Part shown: piece after piece, positions 20,439-29,395 of the stretch
How the letters are laid out: every line of letters begins with the position of its first letter
Position numbering within the stretch: the stretch's first letter is position 1
NCBI GenBank assembly: GCA_009702455.1
Contig: WLIA01000003.1
Span: 1-64,000, forward strand
DNA: 64,000 bases
Origin: Actinomycetota bacterium
Lineage (GTDB): Bacteria; Actinomycetota; Actinomycetes; Actinomycetales; Microbacteriaceae
Direction: 5' to 3'
Position numbers and translations under genes: made by a program
Notes under the pieces: model-generated
The model's database searches: none
What the model was told of the DNA's origin: nothing
What the model saw: the letters and a program-made list of their open reading frames with translations, nothing else

Positions 20439-21308
20439 CTAATCGCCCTTTGCGAGTTTGTCTTGCTTCAGCAACTTCACACCGTAAATTACCGAAACAA
20501 CGACCAAGATTGCGATTGCCGAGTAAGCGCTGATTGCAGCGACCGGTGGAAACTCAAACGAGATGCTTAGTTGCCGCACGTTTAATGCGATGATCAAATT
20601 ACCAACCAAGATTCCGAGCAACCGCTGCGGTGCTTTGCTCACTAACCAAGCAGCAATCGGTGCTGCCAGTGCGCCACCGATTAGAAGTGCGCCTACCGCA
20701 TCCCAGGGGATCTGTTCTGCGCCAAGTCCGATCAAAAAGCCGATGCTCGCCGCCAGTGCGATAACAAATTCTGCAGTGTTGGTTGTGCCAATTGCCTTGC
20801 GCGGCTCGAGCGCGTTCGAAGCGGTCAGCGACGTGGTGACTACCGGACCCCAACCGCCGCCGCCGGTGGAATCGATGAACCCACCAACCAAGCCGAGCGG
20901 TGCAAGCCAGCGTGCGCGAGCGCGTCGTTTCTTGCCGAGAATGATTGGCCGCGTGAAACGGTAGAGCACGAGCACACCCAGCGCCAAGAGAATGCTCGCC
21001 GTCCATGGTCTGGCCGCAGAGAGATCGACACTACTGAGCAGCATTGCCCCAATGAACGCGCCCACCGCGCCCGGAACCGCAACCTTGACCAGTGCGTGCC
21101 AGTCGACGTTGCCGAATCTGATGTGAGATGCGCCTGAAATTGAAGAAGTGACAATCTCAACCAAGTGCACGATGGCCGATGCTGCCGCTGGGTTGTAGGC
21201 CAGAAAGATAAGGAGTGTTGTCGAGGTGACACCAAAGGCCATACCCATTGCGCCGTCAACAAGCTGTGCCAAGAAACCGGCGACAGAGACAAGCAGCAAA
21301 ACCCACAT
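20439..21308 (-). CDS. TauE/SafE family sulfite exporter/permease
   Basis: 289 aa; LAQLVDGAMGMAFGVTSTTLLI, GGFIDSTGGGGWGPVVTTSL. Confidence 0.9.
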   Translation of the reverse strand: MWVLLLVSVAGFLAQLVDGAMGMAFGVTSTTLLIFLAYNPAAASAIVHLVEIVTSSISGASHIRFGNVDWHALVKVAVPGAVGAFIGAMLLSSVDLSAARPWTASILLALGVLVLYRFTRPIILGKKRRARARWLAPLGLVGGFIDSTGGGGWGPVVTTSLTASNALEPRKAIGTTNTAEFVIALAASIGFLIGLGAEQIPWDAVGALLIGGALAAPIAAWLVSKAPQRLLGILVGNLIIALNVRQLSISFEFPPVAAISAYSAIAILVVVSVIYGVKLLKQDKLAKGD

Positions 21309-21367
21309 GGGTTCAAAACTAATTCATCGCGCCCAGAGAGTTGGGCTAAAAACCCGCGAGTTGGCGA

Positions 21368-22330
21368 TTATCGGCCAAAAACTTCTTCAATGCGTTTGAT
21401 GGTCTTGGCCAAATACTCCGGCACTATGGCCCTGTGCTCGGGGTTCTCGGTTTCAAGAATGTAACTCAACAAAACGATTCTGCGCTGCAACTTGAGTGCC
21501 GACATCTCATCGTGGGTGAATTCGGGCAATGGCGCTAACTCTTGATAGCCAGCAAGAAAAGCGGCATCTTGCTCATCGGTGTCGTTGTAATAAAGAGTGA
21601 CCGCGATGTCTTGCACCGGCAGACCGATAACGCAGTCGTCGAAATCGAATATGGCAACATCACTGCCCTGCCACATCACATTCCAAGGATGAATATCTGC
21701 GTGAATGAGTTGGGGGCGATTGCGTGAGTAGAGATCGCGAGTGATGGCCTCGATTTTCTCAACGGCTTTCGCAATGATTGCTTTCTCTTCAGTCGTGACT
21801 AAATCTGAGGGTTCAATCGAGTCGCCGTTATCCCAGAAAACGTCATCTACGATCGGCAGGCTAGCGCTTTCTGGCAACCTGATGTCTCGTGCGGCAGCAT
21901 GCATTCTCGCCATCGCGCGCCCGGCGGCTCGCATCATCTCTTCTGTCGGTTCATCACCCAGCTCTTTACCATCTAGCCAACTGAATAACACCGCATGAAG
22001 ATTGCGCTTAAGCATTGGGTGCCAGACAGTTGAAATGTATTCGCCGCTTCGGTTCTTGATTGGAACCGGAACGGTCAAGCCCGCGACGGTTGCGAGTTGC
22101 CCGACCCAAAAGATCTCGGCTCTCAGATTTGGCAGCGTGCGCTTCGAGTTGACGTTTATGCGCAAGGCGAATCGTTCGCCGCTCGAAGCGGTGACTTTGA
22201 AGGTGCTATTGAACTCGTGGTTGATCGACTCAAGTTCACACGCGCCGAGGTCAAAGCCGTCGATGATTTGACGAGCAAGCGGCAACATGGTCTCGACCTG
22301 CTGCTCGATGCTCAAATCGGCAAACGCCAT
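21368..22330 (-). CDS. Phosphotransferase (APH / homoserine kinase type II-like)
   Basis: 320 aa; LIHADIHPWNVMW and VAIFDFDDCVIG. Confidence 0.88.
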   Translation of the reverse strand: MAFADLSIEQQVETMLPLARQIIDGFDLGACELESINHEFNSTFKVTASSGERFALRINVNSKRTLPNLRAEIFWVGQLATVAGLTVPVPIKNRSGEYISTVWHPMLKRNLHAVLFSWLDGKELGDEPTEEMMRAAGRAMARMHAAARDIRLPESASLPIVDDVFWDNGDSIEPSDLVTTEEKAIIAKAVEKIEAITRDLYSRNRPQLIHADIHPWNVMWQGSDVAIFDFDDCVIGLPVQDIAVTLYYNDTDEQDAAFLAGYQELAPLPEFTHDEMSALKLQRRIVLLSYILETENPEHRAIVPEYLAKTIKRIEEVFGR

Positions 22331-22349
22331 CGGGGTCTCCTGAGTTGAC

Positions 22350-22763
22350 TCATATCTCGAAACAGAAAGCCTGCGCCGAGCGAAAGTCGTAATCCAAGTG
22401 CTTTCTTAGCGTGTCAATTATCGCCGAGCCTGACCTGACAAAGTAGCCGGCAGATGTGACCCAATCATTCTGATCAAACTCGGCATACGACTCACGGCAG
22501 TAGGCGTATAGCGCGTCAACGAGTTCTTCGTGATTCTCATAGACAACGACGTAACCGTCGTTGGCCGCCGACGTGCAGTCGAAACTTGGCCAGGTCTCTT
22601 CATCTTCGACAAGCGGCCCGCAGTGCTGCCCAGCCTCAGCCATCGCCGATCGCAGTTCCTTGTTGTCGGCATGTGGCCAAACGGGATGGGCGCATCCGGT
22701 CAATAGAACAAGCAGCGCCACAAGAAGACCAATCTTGGCCGCCCGAAATCGAAACATGCCCAA
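22350..22763 (-). CDS. Hypothetical lipoprotein
   Basis: Signal peptide with lipobox LLTGCAHP. Confidence 0.6.
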   Translation of the reverse strand: MGMFRFRAAKIGLLVALLVLLTGCAHPVWPHADNKELRSAMAEAGQHCGPLVEDEETWPSFDCTSAANDGYVVVYENHEELVDALYAYCRESYAEFDQNDWVTSAGYFVRSGSAIIDTLRKHLDYDFRSAQAFCFEI

Positions 22764-22858
22764 ACAATAGGGTTAGCCACAGACAAGCCATAATGGAGCC
22801 AGTCACCAGATTGCAGCAATCGAGTAATCACCAAACAAAGACGTTAGGGAGATTCAAA

Positions 22859-23788
22859 ATGGACATCAACCAGATTCATCCAGAACTCAGAAAAGCCACC
22901 GCTTCATTTCCGAAACTTCCGGTGACCAACCGACTGGGTCGAGCCATCACCAGATCGCTTCTGCCCCTGTTGCTCCCCCGAATCAAAACTCCTGCGGGCA
23001 TCACCATTTCAAAAGAGAAGACCGCGGGCGGTTTGAATCTCAGAATCTACACGCCGACCGGCAACAAAGATCGCGCTGCCATGCTCTACATTCACGGCGG
23101 TGGCATGATGATTGGTTCACCTGCCATGGATGACGCACTGCTTGCCAGCACGGCATCAGAGCTAGACATCGTCATCGTCTCGCCCGACTACCGACTTGCG
23201 CCCGAGAACCCATACCCGTCGGCAGTCGACGATTGCCACAGCGCTTGGTCTTGGCTGCTCGAGAACGCAGCCGCAAGAGGCGTTGACGCGAAACGCATCG
23301 CAATCGGCGGCGTGAGTGCCGGTGGTGGCCTTGCAGCCGGATTGGTTTTGCGACTCAAAGACGAGGGTGGCGCGCAGCCTGCTGCCCAATGGCTGTTCTG
23401 CCCGATGCTCGACGACCGCACCGCTCAAAACAGATCGCTCGACGAAATCAACCACTTCATTTGGAATAACAAAATGAATCTCTCCGGCTGGAGCTCATAC
23501 CTGGGCAAGAACTTCGGAACCGACAATGTCTCGCACTATGCCGCACCTGCCCGAAGAACCGATCTAAGTGGTTTGCCAAAAACATGGATAGGTGTTGGCG
23601 ACGTCGAGTTGTTCTTTGAAGAGGATCGCGCATACGCCAACAAACTCTCTGCGGCTGGCGTTGCCTGCGAACTCGAGATTGTCGTTGGCGCTCCGCACGC
23701 GTTTGACGGACTCGCTCCAGATTCTCAACGCGCCAAGGATTACCTGGCAAAAGCCAAGTCTTGGCTGAAGAGCGCGCTTCTGGTTTAG
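22859..23788 (+). CDS. Alpha/beta hydrolase, HSL/carboxylesterase type
   Basis: ATG at 22859; YIHGGGMMIGS, GVSAGGGLA. Confidence 0.9.
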   Translation: MDINQIHPELRKATASFPKLPVTNRLGRAITRSLLPLLLPRIKTPAGITISKEKTAGGLNLRIYTPTGNKDRAAMLYIHGGGMMIGSPAMDDALLASTASELDIVIVSPDYRLAPENPYPSAVDDCHSAWSWLLENAAARGVDAKRIAIGGVSAGGGLAAGLVLRLKDEGGAQPAAQWLFCPMLDDRTAQNRSLDEINHFIWNNKMNLSGWSSYLGKNFGTDNVSHYAAPARRTDLSGLPKTWIGVGDVELFFEEDRAYANKLSAAGVACELEIVVGAPHAFDGLAPDSQRAKDYLAKAKSWLKSALLV

Positions 23789-23811
23789 TTGCCCTATTGG
23801 GCCAAAATGAA

Positions 23812-23847
23812 GAAAATCCAGCTCTCGTGAGAAGAAACTGGATTTTC
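23812..23847. terminator. Inverted repeat between hydrolase and tRNA-Lys
   Basis: GAAAATCCAG-16 nt-CTGGATTTTC, perfect 10-bp arms. Confidence 0.6.
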
Positions 23848-23848
23848 G

Positions 23849-23921
23849 TGCGCCCCCCGGGACTTGAACCCGGAACCCACTGATTAAGAGTCAGTTGCTC
23901 TGCCGATTGAGCTAGAGGCGC
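23849..23921 (-). tRNA. tRNA-Lys (CTT anticodon)
   Basis: Cloverleaf on minus strand: GCGCCTC...ACTGA CTCTTAA TCAGT...CCGGGTTCAAGTCCCGG GGGGCGC A; CCA not encoded. Confidence 0.95.
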
Positions 23922-24054
23922 GTGCTGGCGAAACCGCACAACGAGTCCCAAGAATAGCAGATTCTGGCTAGCAGTCGCCAATCGACCAACGTTCAGCGTC
24001 TGTTCAGTTTGGCTCGGTAAAATCGGAGTATTCACCCCAACCACGGAGGTTCAG

Positions 24055-24525
24055 ATGACCACTGAAAGACTCGAAGAGGGCACCAAAGCGCCAACATTCA
24101 CCCTGCCTAACCAGGATGGCGACAAAGTAAAACTGACCGATTTCAAAGGTCAAAAAGTGATCGTCTATTTCTTTCCTGCGGCATCTACCCCAGGCTGCAC
24201 CAAAGAAGCCTGCGACTTCAACGACAACCTAAACCCGCTCAAGGCGGCGGGCTACACGGTGATTGGTATTTCGAAAGACCCGATCAAGAAGCTGAAGAAG
24301 TTTCACACAGACCAGAAATTGAATTTTGTTTTGCTAAGCGACGAGTCGCTAGAGGTGCACAATCTATTTGGCTCTTATGGTGCGAAGGTTCTCTACGGCC
24401 GGCAGTATGAGGGTGTTCTGCGATCAACTTTTGTGATTGACGAGAAGGGCAAGATCACCCTGCCTCTTTACAACGTCAAAGCCACCGGTCACGTGGCCAT
24501 GCTGCGCAAGCAACTGGGCATTTAG
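24055..24525 (+). CDS. bcp: Thioredoxin-dependent thiol peroxidase (Bcp-type peroxiredoxin)
   Basis: 156 aa; APTFTLPNQDGDKVKLTDFKGQKVIVYFFPAASTPGCTKEACDF. Confidence 0.95.
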   Translation: MTTERLEEGTKAPTFTLPNQDGDKVKLTDFKGQKVIVYFFPAASTPGCTKEACDFNDNLNPLKAAGYTVIGISKDPIKKLKKFHTDQKLNFVLLSDESLEVHNLFGSYGAKVLYGRQYEGVLRSTFVIDEKGKITLPLYNVKATGHVAMLRKQLGI

Positions 24526-24535
24526 AGCTGCGAAT

Positions 24536-24946
24536 CTAGTCGCGATCGATTTCTTCTGTGGTCTGTTCGGCCACCGCTTTGTTTAGCAAAAAATAAAGAC
24601 CGATAAAGGCCGTGGAGAGTAACCAGCCACCGAAGTAGTAGCCGGTGATTTCGCCGGTGAAACTATTCCAGGCAATCGCGATTTGAATTAGCTGCCAAAA
24701 AATCGCTGCGGTTCTAGCCCAGCGTTTGCGAAAAACGAGTTGGCGCGAGACGAAGAAAAGATAGGCTGCGGTGCCCGCAGTGATAGCGCAAAGTGCAATC
24801 AAAGCACCAACTAATTTGGCATCTGTAACCAGGCCGAAAAGAAAATAGAGTGCCACACCTGAGGTGGCCAGAGCTTCTGCAAAAATCACCATTACAGCAA
24901 CACGTAGTTGCCACGCAAGGGCTAGAAATCGGGCTTTTAGGCTCAT
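24536..24946 (-). CDS. Hypothetical four-TM membrane protein
   Basis: 136 aa hydrophobic ORF. Confidence 0.65.
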   Translation of the reverse strand: MSLKARFLALAWQLRVAVMVIFAEALATSGVALYFLFGLVTDAKLVGALIALCAITAGTAAYLFFVSRQLVFRKRWARTAAIFWQLIQIAIAWNSFTGEITGYYFGGWLLSTAFIGLYFLLNKAVAEQTTEEIDRD

Positions 24947-25077
24947 TTATCCTCTTTTTGGGTATTGCCAAAAGGGGTCGATTGTGAAACTATTTTCGAA
25001 GGAAAACAACACCTCGAACCCGCTCAATAAGCGTAGGTCAATGGGGTAAAAATGGCAGTTTTAAAGGACAACCATAT

Positions 25078-25332
25078 ATGGACATGCAGTGGCTCAACGA
25101 ATCTCGTTGCCTAACCGAAGACCCTGAACTCTTCTTTCCGATCGGAAACACCGGCCCTGCAGTAGAACAAATCGAGCAAGCAAAAGCGGTCTGCCGCGAA
25201 TGCACTGTGGCGACCCTATGCCTCGAATACGCCATCAAAGAGAACCAGGACACCGGTGTTTGGGGTGGCCTCAGCGAGGATGAGCGCAAGTCACTGAAGC
25301 GCAAGTATGCCCGCGCCCGTCGCGCCAGCTAA
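25078..25332 (+). CDS. whiB1: WhiB-family regulator (WhiB1/WblE-like)
   Basis: C...CRECTVATLCLEYAIKENQDTGVWGGLSEDERKSLKR; divergent neighbour order matches the whiB1-pdtaS locus. Confidence 0.9.
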   Translation: MDMQWLNESRCLTEDPELFFPIGNTGPAVEQIEQAKAVCRECTVATLCLEYAIKENQDTGVWGGLSEDERKSLKRKYARARRAS

Positions 25333-25348
25333 ACAAAAGTTTTGAAAG

Positions 25349-25372
25349 AACCCGCCCTCGAGGCGGGTTTTT
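25349..25372. terminator. Rho-independent terminator after whiB1
   Basis: AACCCGCC-CTCGA-GGCGGGTTTTT. Confidence 0.85.
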
Positions 25373-25374
25373 CA

Positions 25375-26847
25375 TTAGCCAATTGGCAGTGAAATAGAAA
25401 CTTTGGTGCCGCCATCGCTCGGCGAGAACCAGCGAATGCTTCCGCGCAATTCACCCTCGACCAGAGCACGAACAATCTGCGTGCCGAGACCTGGGCCAAG
25501 CTCTCCATCTTTCAAACCGGTGCCGTTATCAGACACCGTGATCTCGAGGCGCTTCGGTTTGCGATTGGCGTTAACCAAAACGAGTCCGCTGCGATTGGCT
25601 AATCCGTGTTCAATTGCGTTGCTCACAATTTCGGTTAGCGCAACCGCGAGTGGAGTTGCGATCTCGCTGCGCAACTGTCCGAACTTTCCGTCGACAACGG
25701 TGCGAACCGAAGTGTTGTGAGTTGCGGCAACCTCGCCGGTTAGTTGCAGCACGCGATCGAAAACCTGGTCGAAGTCGAGGTCTTGGTTAACACCCTCAGA
25801 CAGGGTGTCGTGCACAAGTGCAATCGCAGAAACGCGTCGCATCGCCTGCTCGAGCGAATCGCGAATCTCTTCGCTCTCAGACCTTCGCGACTGCATGCGC
25901 AAGAGGCTTGATACGGTTTGCAGGTTGTTCTTTACGCGGTGGTGAATTTCACGGATGGTGGCATCCTTGGTGATTAGTTCACGCTCTTGACGACGCAACT
26001 CGGTGACGTCACGGCAGAGCACGAGTGCACCCACTCGCCTGCCGTCGGCCTTCAGCGGAATCGCGCGCAGTGAAAGCGTAAGAGTTTCAGATTCGATGTC
26101 GGCGCGCCAGGCAGCGCGACCGGTTAGCACCAGCGGTAACGACTCGTCGACGTTGGTTGAGTCTTTCATCACCATCGTGGCGGCCTCGGCTAGCGAGCGA
26201 CCCTCGAGCTCGCCGTCGACACCGAGGCGATTGAAGGCCGAGATGCCGTTTGGGCTGGCAAAGATTACGTCGCCCTCTTGGTCGAGGCGAATCAGGCCGT
26301 CGTTTGCTCTCGGAGCACCGCGCTTTGACCCGGTTGGCGAATTGAAGTCGGGATACTCGCCGTGGGCAACCATTTCGAGCAGGTCGTTGGCAGCTCTCAG
26401 GTAGTTGATTGAGATCTTGTTGGGCTGAATCGTGGTGTCGATCTTGGTGTGGCGCGAAATGAAGGCTACAACCCGATCTGCTACCTCGCTGTTTTCTGAC
26501 AAATGCCGGCGAACTGGCGAGACCTCGAAACGCGACTTTATGCCATCGAAAATCTCGCTCGCCAAAAAGAACGGCTGCCCGGTGGCAAAGACCTGCTCGA
26601 GTCCAGCTCTCCACTGTTTCGGGGCTTCGGAGTCGGCGATGTCGCGGTAGAACAGCGTTGGGGCCGATGATGGGCGTGCGTTGCTTAGCGCAAAGAACTT
26701 GCCGTTTGCGTCTCGAACCCAGAGCACCAGGTCGGCCATCGAGAGGTCGGCAATCAGCTGCCACTCAGAGATGACTAGGTGCAACCACTCGATGTCGGCA
26801 TTAGCACTTTGGCCATGCTTCTTCATGAGTTCGTTTAGGGTCGACAC
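25375..26847 (-). CDS. pdtaS: Cytosolic sensor histidine kinase, PdtaS-like
   Basis: 490 aa; EIHHRVKNNLQTVSSLLRMQSRRSESEEIRDSL (HisKA_2), PAS region, HATPase. Confidence 0.85.
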   Translation of the reverse strand: MSTLNELMKKHGQSANADIEWLHLVISEWQLIADLSMADLVLWVRDANGKFFALSNARPSSAPTLFYRDIADSEAPKQWRAGLEQVFATGQPFFLASEIFDGIKSRFEVSPVRRHLSENSEVADRVVAFISRHTKIDTTIQPNKISINYLRAANDLLEMVAHGEYPDFNSPTGSKRGAPRANDGLIRLDQEGDVIFASPNGISAFNRLGVDGELEGRSLAEAATMVMKDSTNVDESLPLVLTGRAAWRADIESETLTLSLRAIPLKADGRRVGALVLCRDVTELRRQERELITKDATIREIHHRVKNNLQTVSSLLRMQSRRSESEEIRDSLEQAMRRVSAIALVHDTLSEGVNQDLDFDQVFDRVLQLTGEVAATHNTSVRTVVDGKFGQLRSEIATPLAVALTEIVSNAIEHGLANRSGLVLVNANRKPKRLEITVSDNGTGLKDGELGPGLGTQIVRALVEGELRGSIRWFSPSDGGTKVSISLPIG

Positions 26848-27702
26848 CTAACCGAGTTTAGCCAGCCGACGACTTGATTTAGAAGGCAGGTTGAGCAGCC
26901 GGCCAAGCGCAAACTGGGCTACAGCCTGCTTGGCTGCAGAGTTCTTGCCAACCAAGGCAACCGGCACGCCTTCTCTCAGCGAACGGGTAAAGAGGCTGCA
27001 GTCTTCTTCAATGAATACCGATGTCTCGTGCTTGGCAAACCGTGCAATTGCCTCAGAAACTTCGGCTACCGCTTTTCTGCCGAGCACCTCTTGGTTGAAG
27101 CGATTCACGACAACATAAGTTTGCGCATCGAGCTTTAGGTCTCGCAGATTTTCGCTCGCCCAGATAAACCGATTGAGACCGATAACGTCTGCTGTGGTGA
27201 TGGCGATCACGTGAGTCGCAACCGAAAGAGCTGCAAGCGTTGCTGCGTTTCGCTCGCTTAGCAAGCGAGAATCAACAAGCGAGGTTTCGAGCGATGCTGC
27301 AACGTCGACCAACACGAAGTCGAACTGCGTGCAAGCAAACTTGATCAGGGTCCGCAGGTTTTCGAATCCAACTTCTGGCCAGCGATTCACCATGGTTATT
27401 CCGGCCAATAGTTTGAGCCGACTCTTTGGCATCTCGAAGTCGAGCAAGAGTTGCTCGAAGGCCGGCAGATCTAGTTGCCCATGACTTTGCATCCTGATGG
27501 CCGCACTCAACCCCGAGTAGTTTTGGTCGAATCCGAGGATTTGAATCATCGAAGGCGCATGCACATCGGCATCAATTACCAGAACTCGTTGATTTGCTTT
27601 GGCCAACTCGCAGGCAAAGGCAGCTAGCAGAGTGCTTCTGCCGGTCGACCCGGCGGCAGACCAGGCAACAACAACTTGCCCTTCAACTGTTGCCGACGAC
27701 AC
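26848..27702 (-). CDS. CpaE/MinD-like P-loop ATPase
   Basis: 284 aa; VVAWSAAGSTGRSTLLAAFACELAKANQRVLVIDADVHAPS deviant Walker A. Confidence 0.75.
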   Translation of the reverse strand: MSSATVEGQVVVAWSAAGSTGRSTLLAAFACELAKANQRVLVIDADVHAPSMIQILGFDQNYSGLSAAIRMQSHGQLDLPAFEQLLLDFEMPKSRLKLLAGITMVNRWPEVGFENLRTLIKFACTQFDFVLVDVAASLETSLVDSRLLSERNAATLAALSVATHVIAITTADVIGLNRFIWASENLRDLKLDAQTYVVVNRFNQEVLGRKAVAEVSEAIARFAKHETSVFIEEDCSLFTRSLREGVPVALVGKNSAAKQAVAQFALGRLLNLPSKSSRRLAKLG

Positions 27703-28288
27703 CGATGAACCCGCCGTCTGCGCTCGCCAACATCAGCGCAGCTAAATCGCTGGGCAGCACCGCAACTTCTAAACGCACAGCCTCACTGCCAAAGGCTGCG
27801 TTGGCATCTGGTTTCACCACGGCAAGCACCTCGACCGCGGTGGCGACGCGCTGAGGCACCGATGCCGAATTGGCTGTCGAATTTCTGGCAACGAACCAAA
27901 CGTCAACGAGGGAACCAACTCGAATTGACGTCGACAGCGGCTGTGATGGCGTCAGCACCAGGGCGTGCCTTGCCACGGTCGAACCCATGGCCGAAACGGG
28001 CAGCAGCTCGCCCTTGCGCACAGCACTCGCAAGCGTGGCCTCGGGTGCTAACCGGCTGAGGTAGACGTCATCGGCATCGAGGTCTAGGGTCACCTGCTCG
28101 AAGTCGGCCTGAGTGAGTTGTGACCCAGACGCAAGGTCGCGCTTAGCCACCAGAAACTCTTTGAGCGGCTCGCTTCGATAGGTCGAGAGCAACAGGGCAA
28201 CCGAAGCAGCCAACAGGGCAACCGCAAGAATCGCGAGCATTTTTCGGTTGCCACCGTTAACCGCCTTGGCCCTCATCGATCGCGCCAT
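27683..28288 (-). CDS. SAF-domain / CpaB-like protein
   Basis: N-terminal TM then EFLVAKRDLASGSQLTQADFEQVTLD. Confidence 0.75.
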   Translation of the reverse strand: MARSMRAKAVNGGNRKMLAILAVALLAASVALLLSTYRSEPLKEFLVAKRDLASGSQLTQADFEQVTLDLDADDVYLSRLAPEATLASAVRKGELLPVSAMGSTVARHALVLTPSQPLSTSIRVGSLVDVWFVARNSTANSASVPQRVATAVEVLAVVKPDANAAFGSEAVRLEVAVLPSDLAALMLASADGGFIGVVGNS

Positions 28289-28782
28289 TCTTCGAGTGCA
28301 GAAGAGTCTTGCGATTCAAGTAGCATCATCCAATCCAGAACCTCTAGCCCTAAAGCAGAAAGCGGTTCGTGCAGACCCGGCAGCTTGAAGTAAACCAAAC
28401 CGTGGTCAGCGGCTGTCACCGCTGCCACGAAACTTGGTTGGCCGGCTGGTTTTAGTTCGGCAGCAAACGGCGGTTTCAACTCATTGATGAAGTCGCTGAA
28501 CGAGGTTGTGCGAATTCGCAGTTTGGGTAGTTGCGAATCTGCATCGGCAACGAAGCGAACCAGCGTGACTTTGTTTTTGCCAAGACACATCCATGATGCT
28601 CGCTTTTCACAGAAGCCCACCGCGAAGTCGCTACCGAGAATCGGCGCGACAAGCGAGAATTCGGTGCCGCAAACTCGAAGCGAAAGCCGGTTACAGCTGG
28701 CAAAATACTTGCGCAACTCATGGCAACGATTGTCATCGACAAACTGTGATTCAAGCTCTTCAAAAAACGCCTCAGGATTCAT
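28273..28782 (-). CDS. Hypothetical protein
   Basis: 169 aa ORF overlapping next gene start; no recognised domain. Confidence 0.6.
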   Translation of the reverse strand: MNPEAFFEELESQFVDDNRCHELRKYFASCNRLSLRVCGTEFSLVAPILGSDFAVGFCEKRASWMCLGKNKVTLVRFVADADSQLPKLRIRTTSFSDFINELKPPFAAELKPAGQPSFVAAVTAADHGLVYFKLPGLHEPLSALGLEVLDWMMLLESQDSSALEEWRDR

Positions 28783-28915
28783 GCATGAATTATTTAGCCG
28801 CGACTGACAAATACTAAAAAGTTATACACAGACCGAACTTTTCTATTTACCAAGAATTCCTTTGGCAATAGCGTCTAAGCACCACGCCAGATTGGATTGG
28901 GGGAAAGAGCAGATC

Positions 28916-29395
28916 ATGAAAGAGAAAGAGAAGCCAGAACAAAGCAAAGAAGCAAGACCAACCGTCAAGAAACCGGGCGCGAAGAGGCCAAGGGTTGTGA
29001 AGAACAAGATTCAAGAAGCCGACTATTTCGGCGAGCAGTATTGCAAAACCGAAGAACTAGAGAGCCCCGACAAACTCTTGCGAATGCTGGCCCCGGCAAT
29101 TGTTGAAGTTATCGCAGGTGTGCGCAACATCAGCCAGCTCGCCGCACACCTGAGCGAAGATGTTTATCTGAGGCTGCGAGATCGCTCGGTGAAGGTTGCT
29201 CAAGAGCGAGCCAAACGCGGAGAGGCAACCAAAGCCCCGCAACTGCGCGTAGGAAACATGAAGAAGCAGGAGCCGCGTGATGGCGTAGTTGAGTCAGTTG
29301 TGCTGGTTCAATCGGCTACCCGCACTCGAGCGGTGACCATCAGGCTAGAGGGCATAAACCGGCGGTGGCGAGCCACCTCGGTTTCAGTCATCTAG
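28916..29395 (+). CDS. Rv3235-like protein
   Basis: [37 protein letters not shown]; convergent with secA. Confidence 0.75.
   Translation: MKEKEKPEQSKEARPTVKKPGAKRPRVVKNKIQEADYFGEQYCKTEELESPDKLLRMLAPAIVEVIAGVRNISQLAAHLSEDVYLRLRDRSVKVAQERAKRGEATKAPQLRVGNMKKQEPRDGVVESVVLVQSATRTRAVTIRLEGINRRWRATSVSVI

Noticed and set aside
23457-24044. 195-aa ORF on - strand
   Set aside because: Runs through the tRNA-Lys gene and antisense to the hydrolase.
26087-26764. 225-aa ORF on - strand
   Set aside because: Alternative frame of the PdtaS-like kinase gene; Arg-rich composition typical of a shadow ORF.
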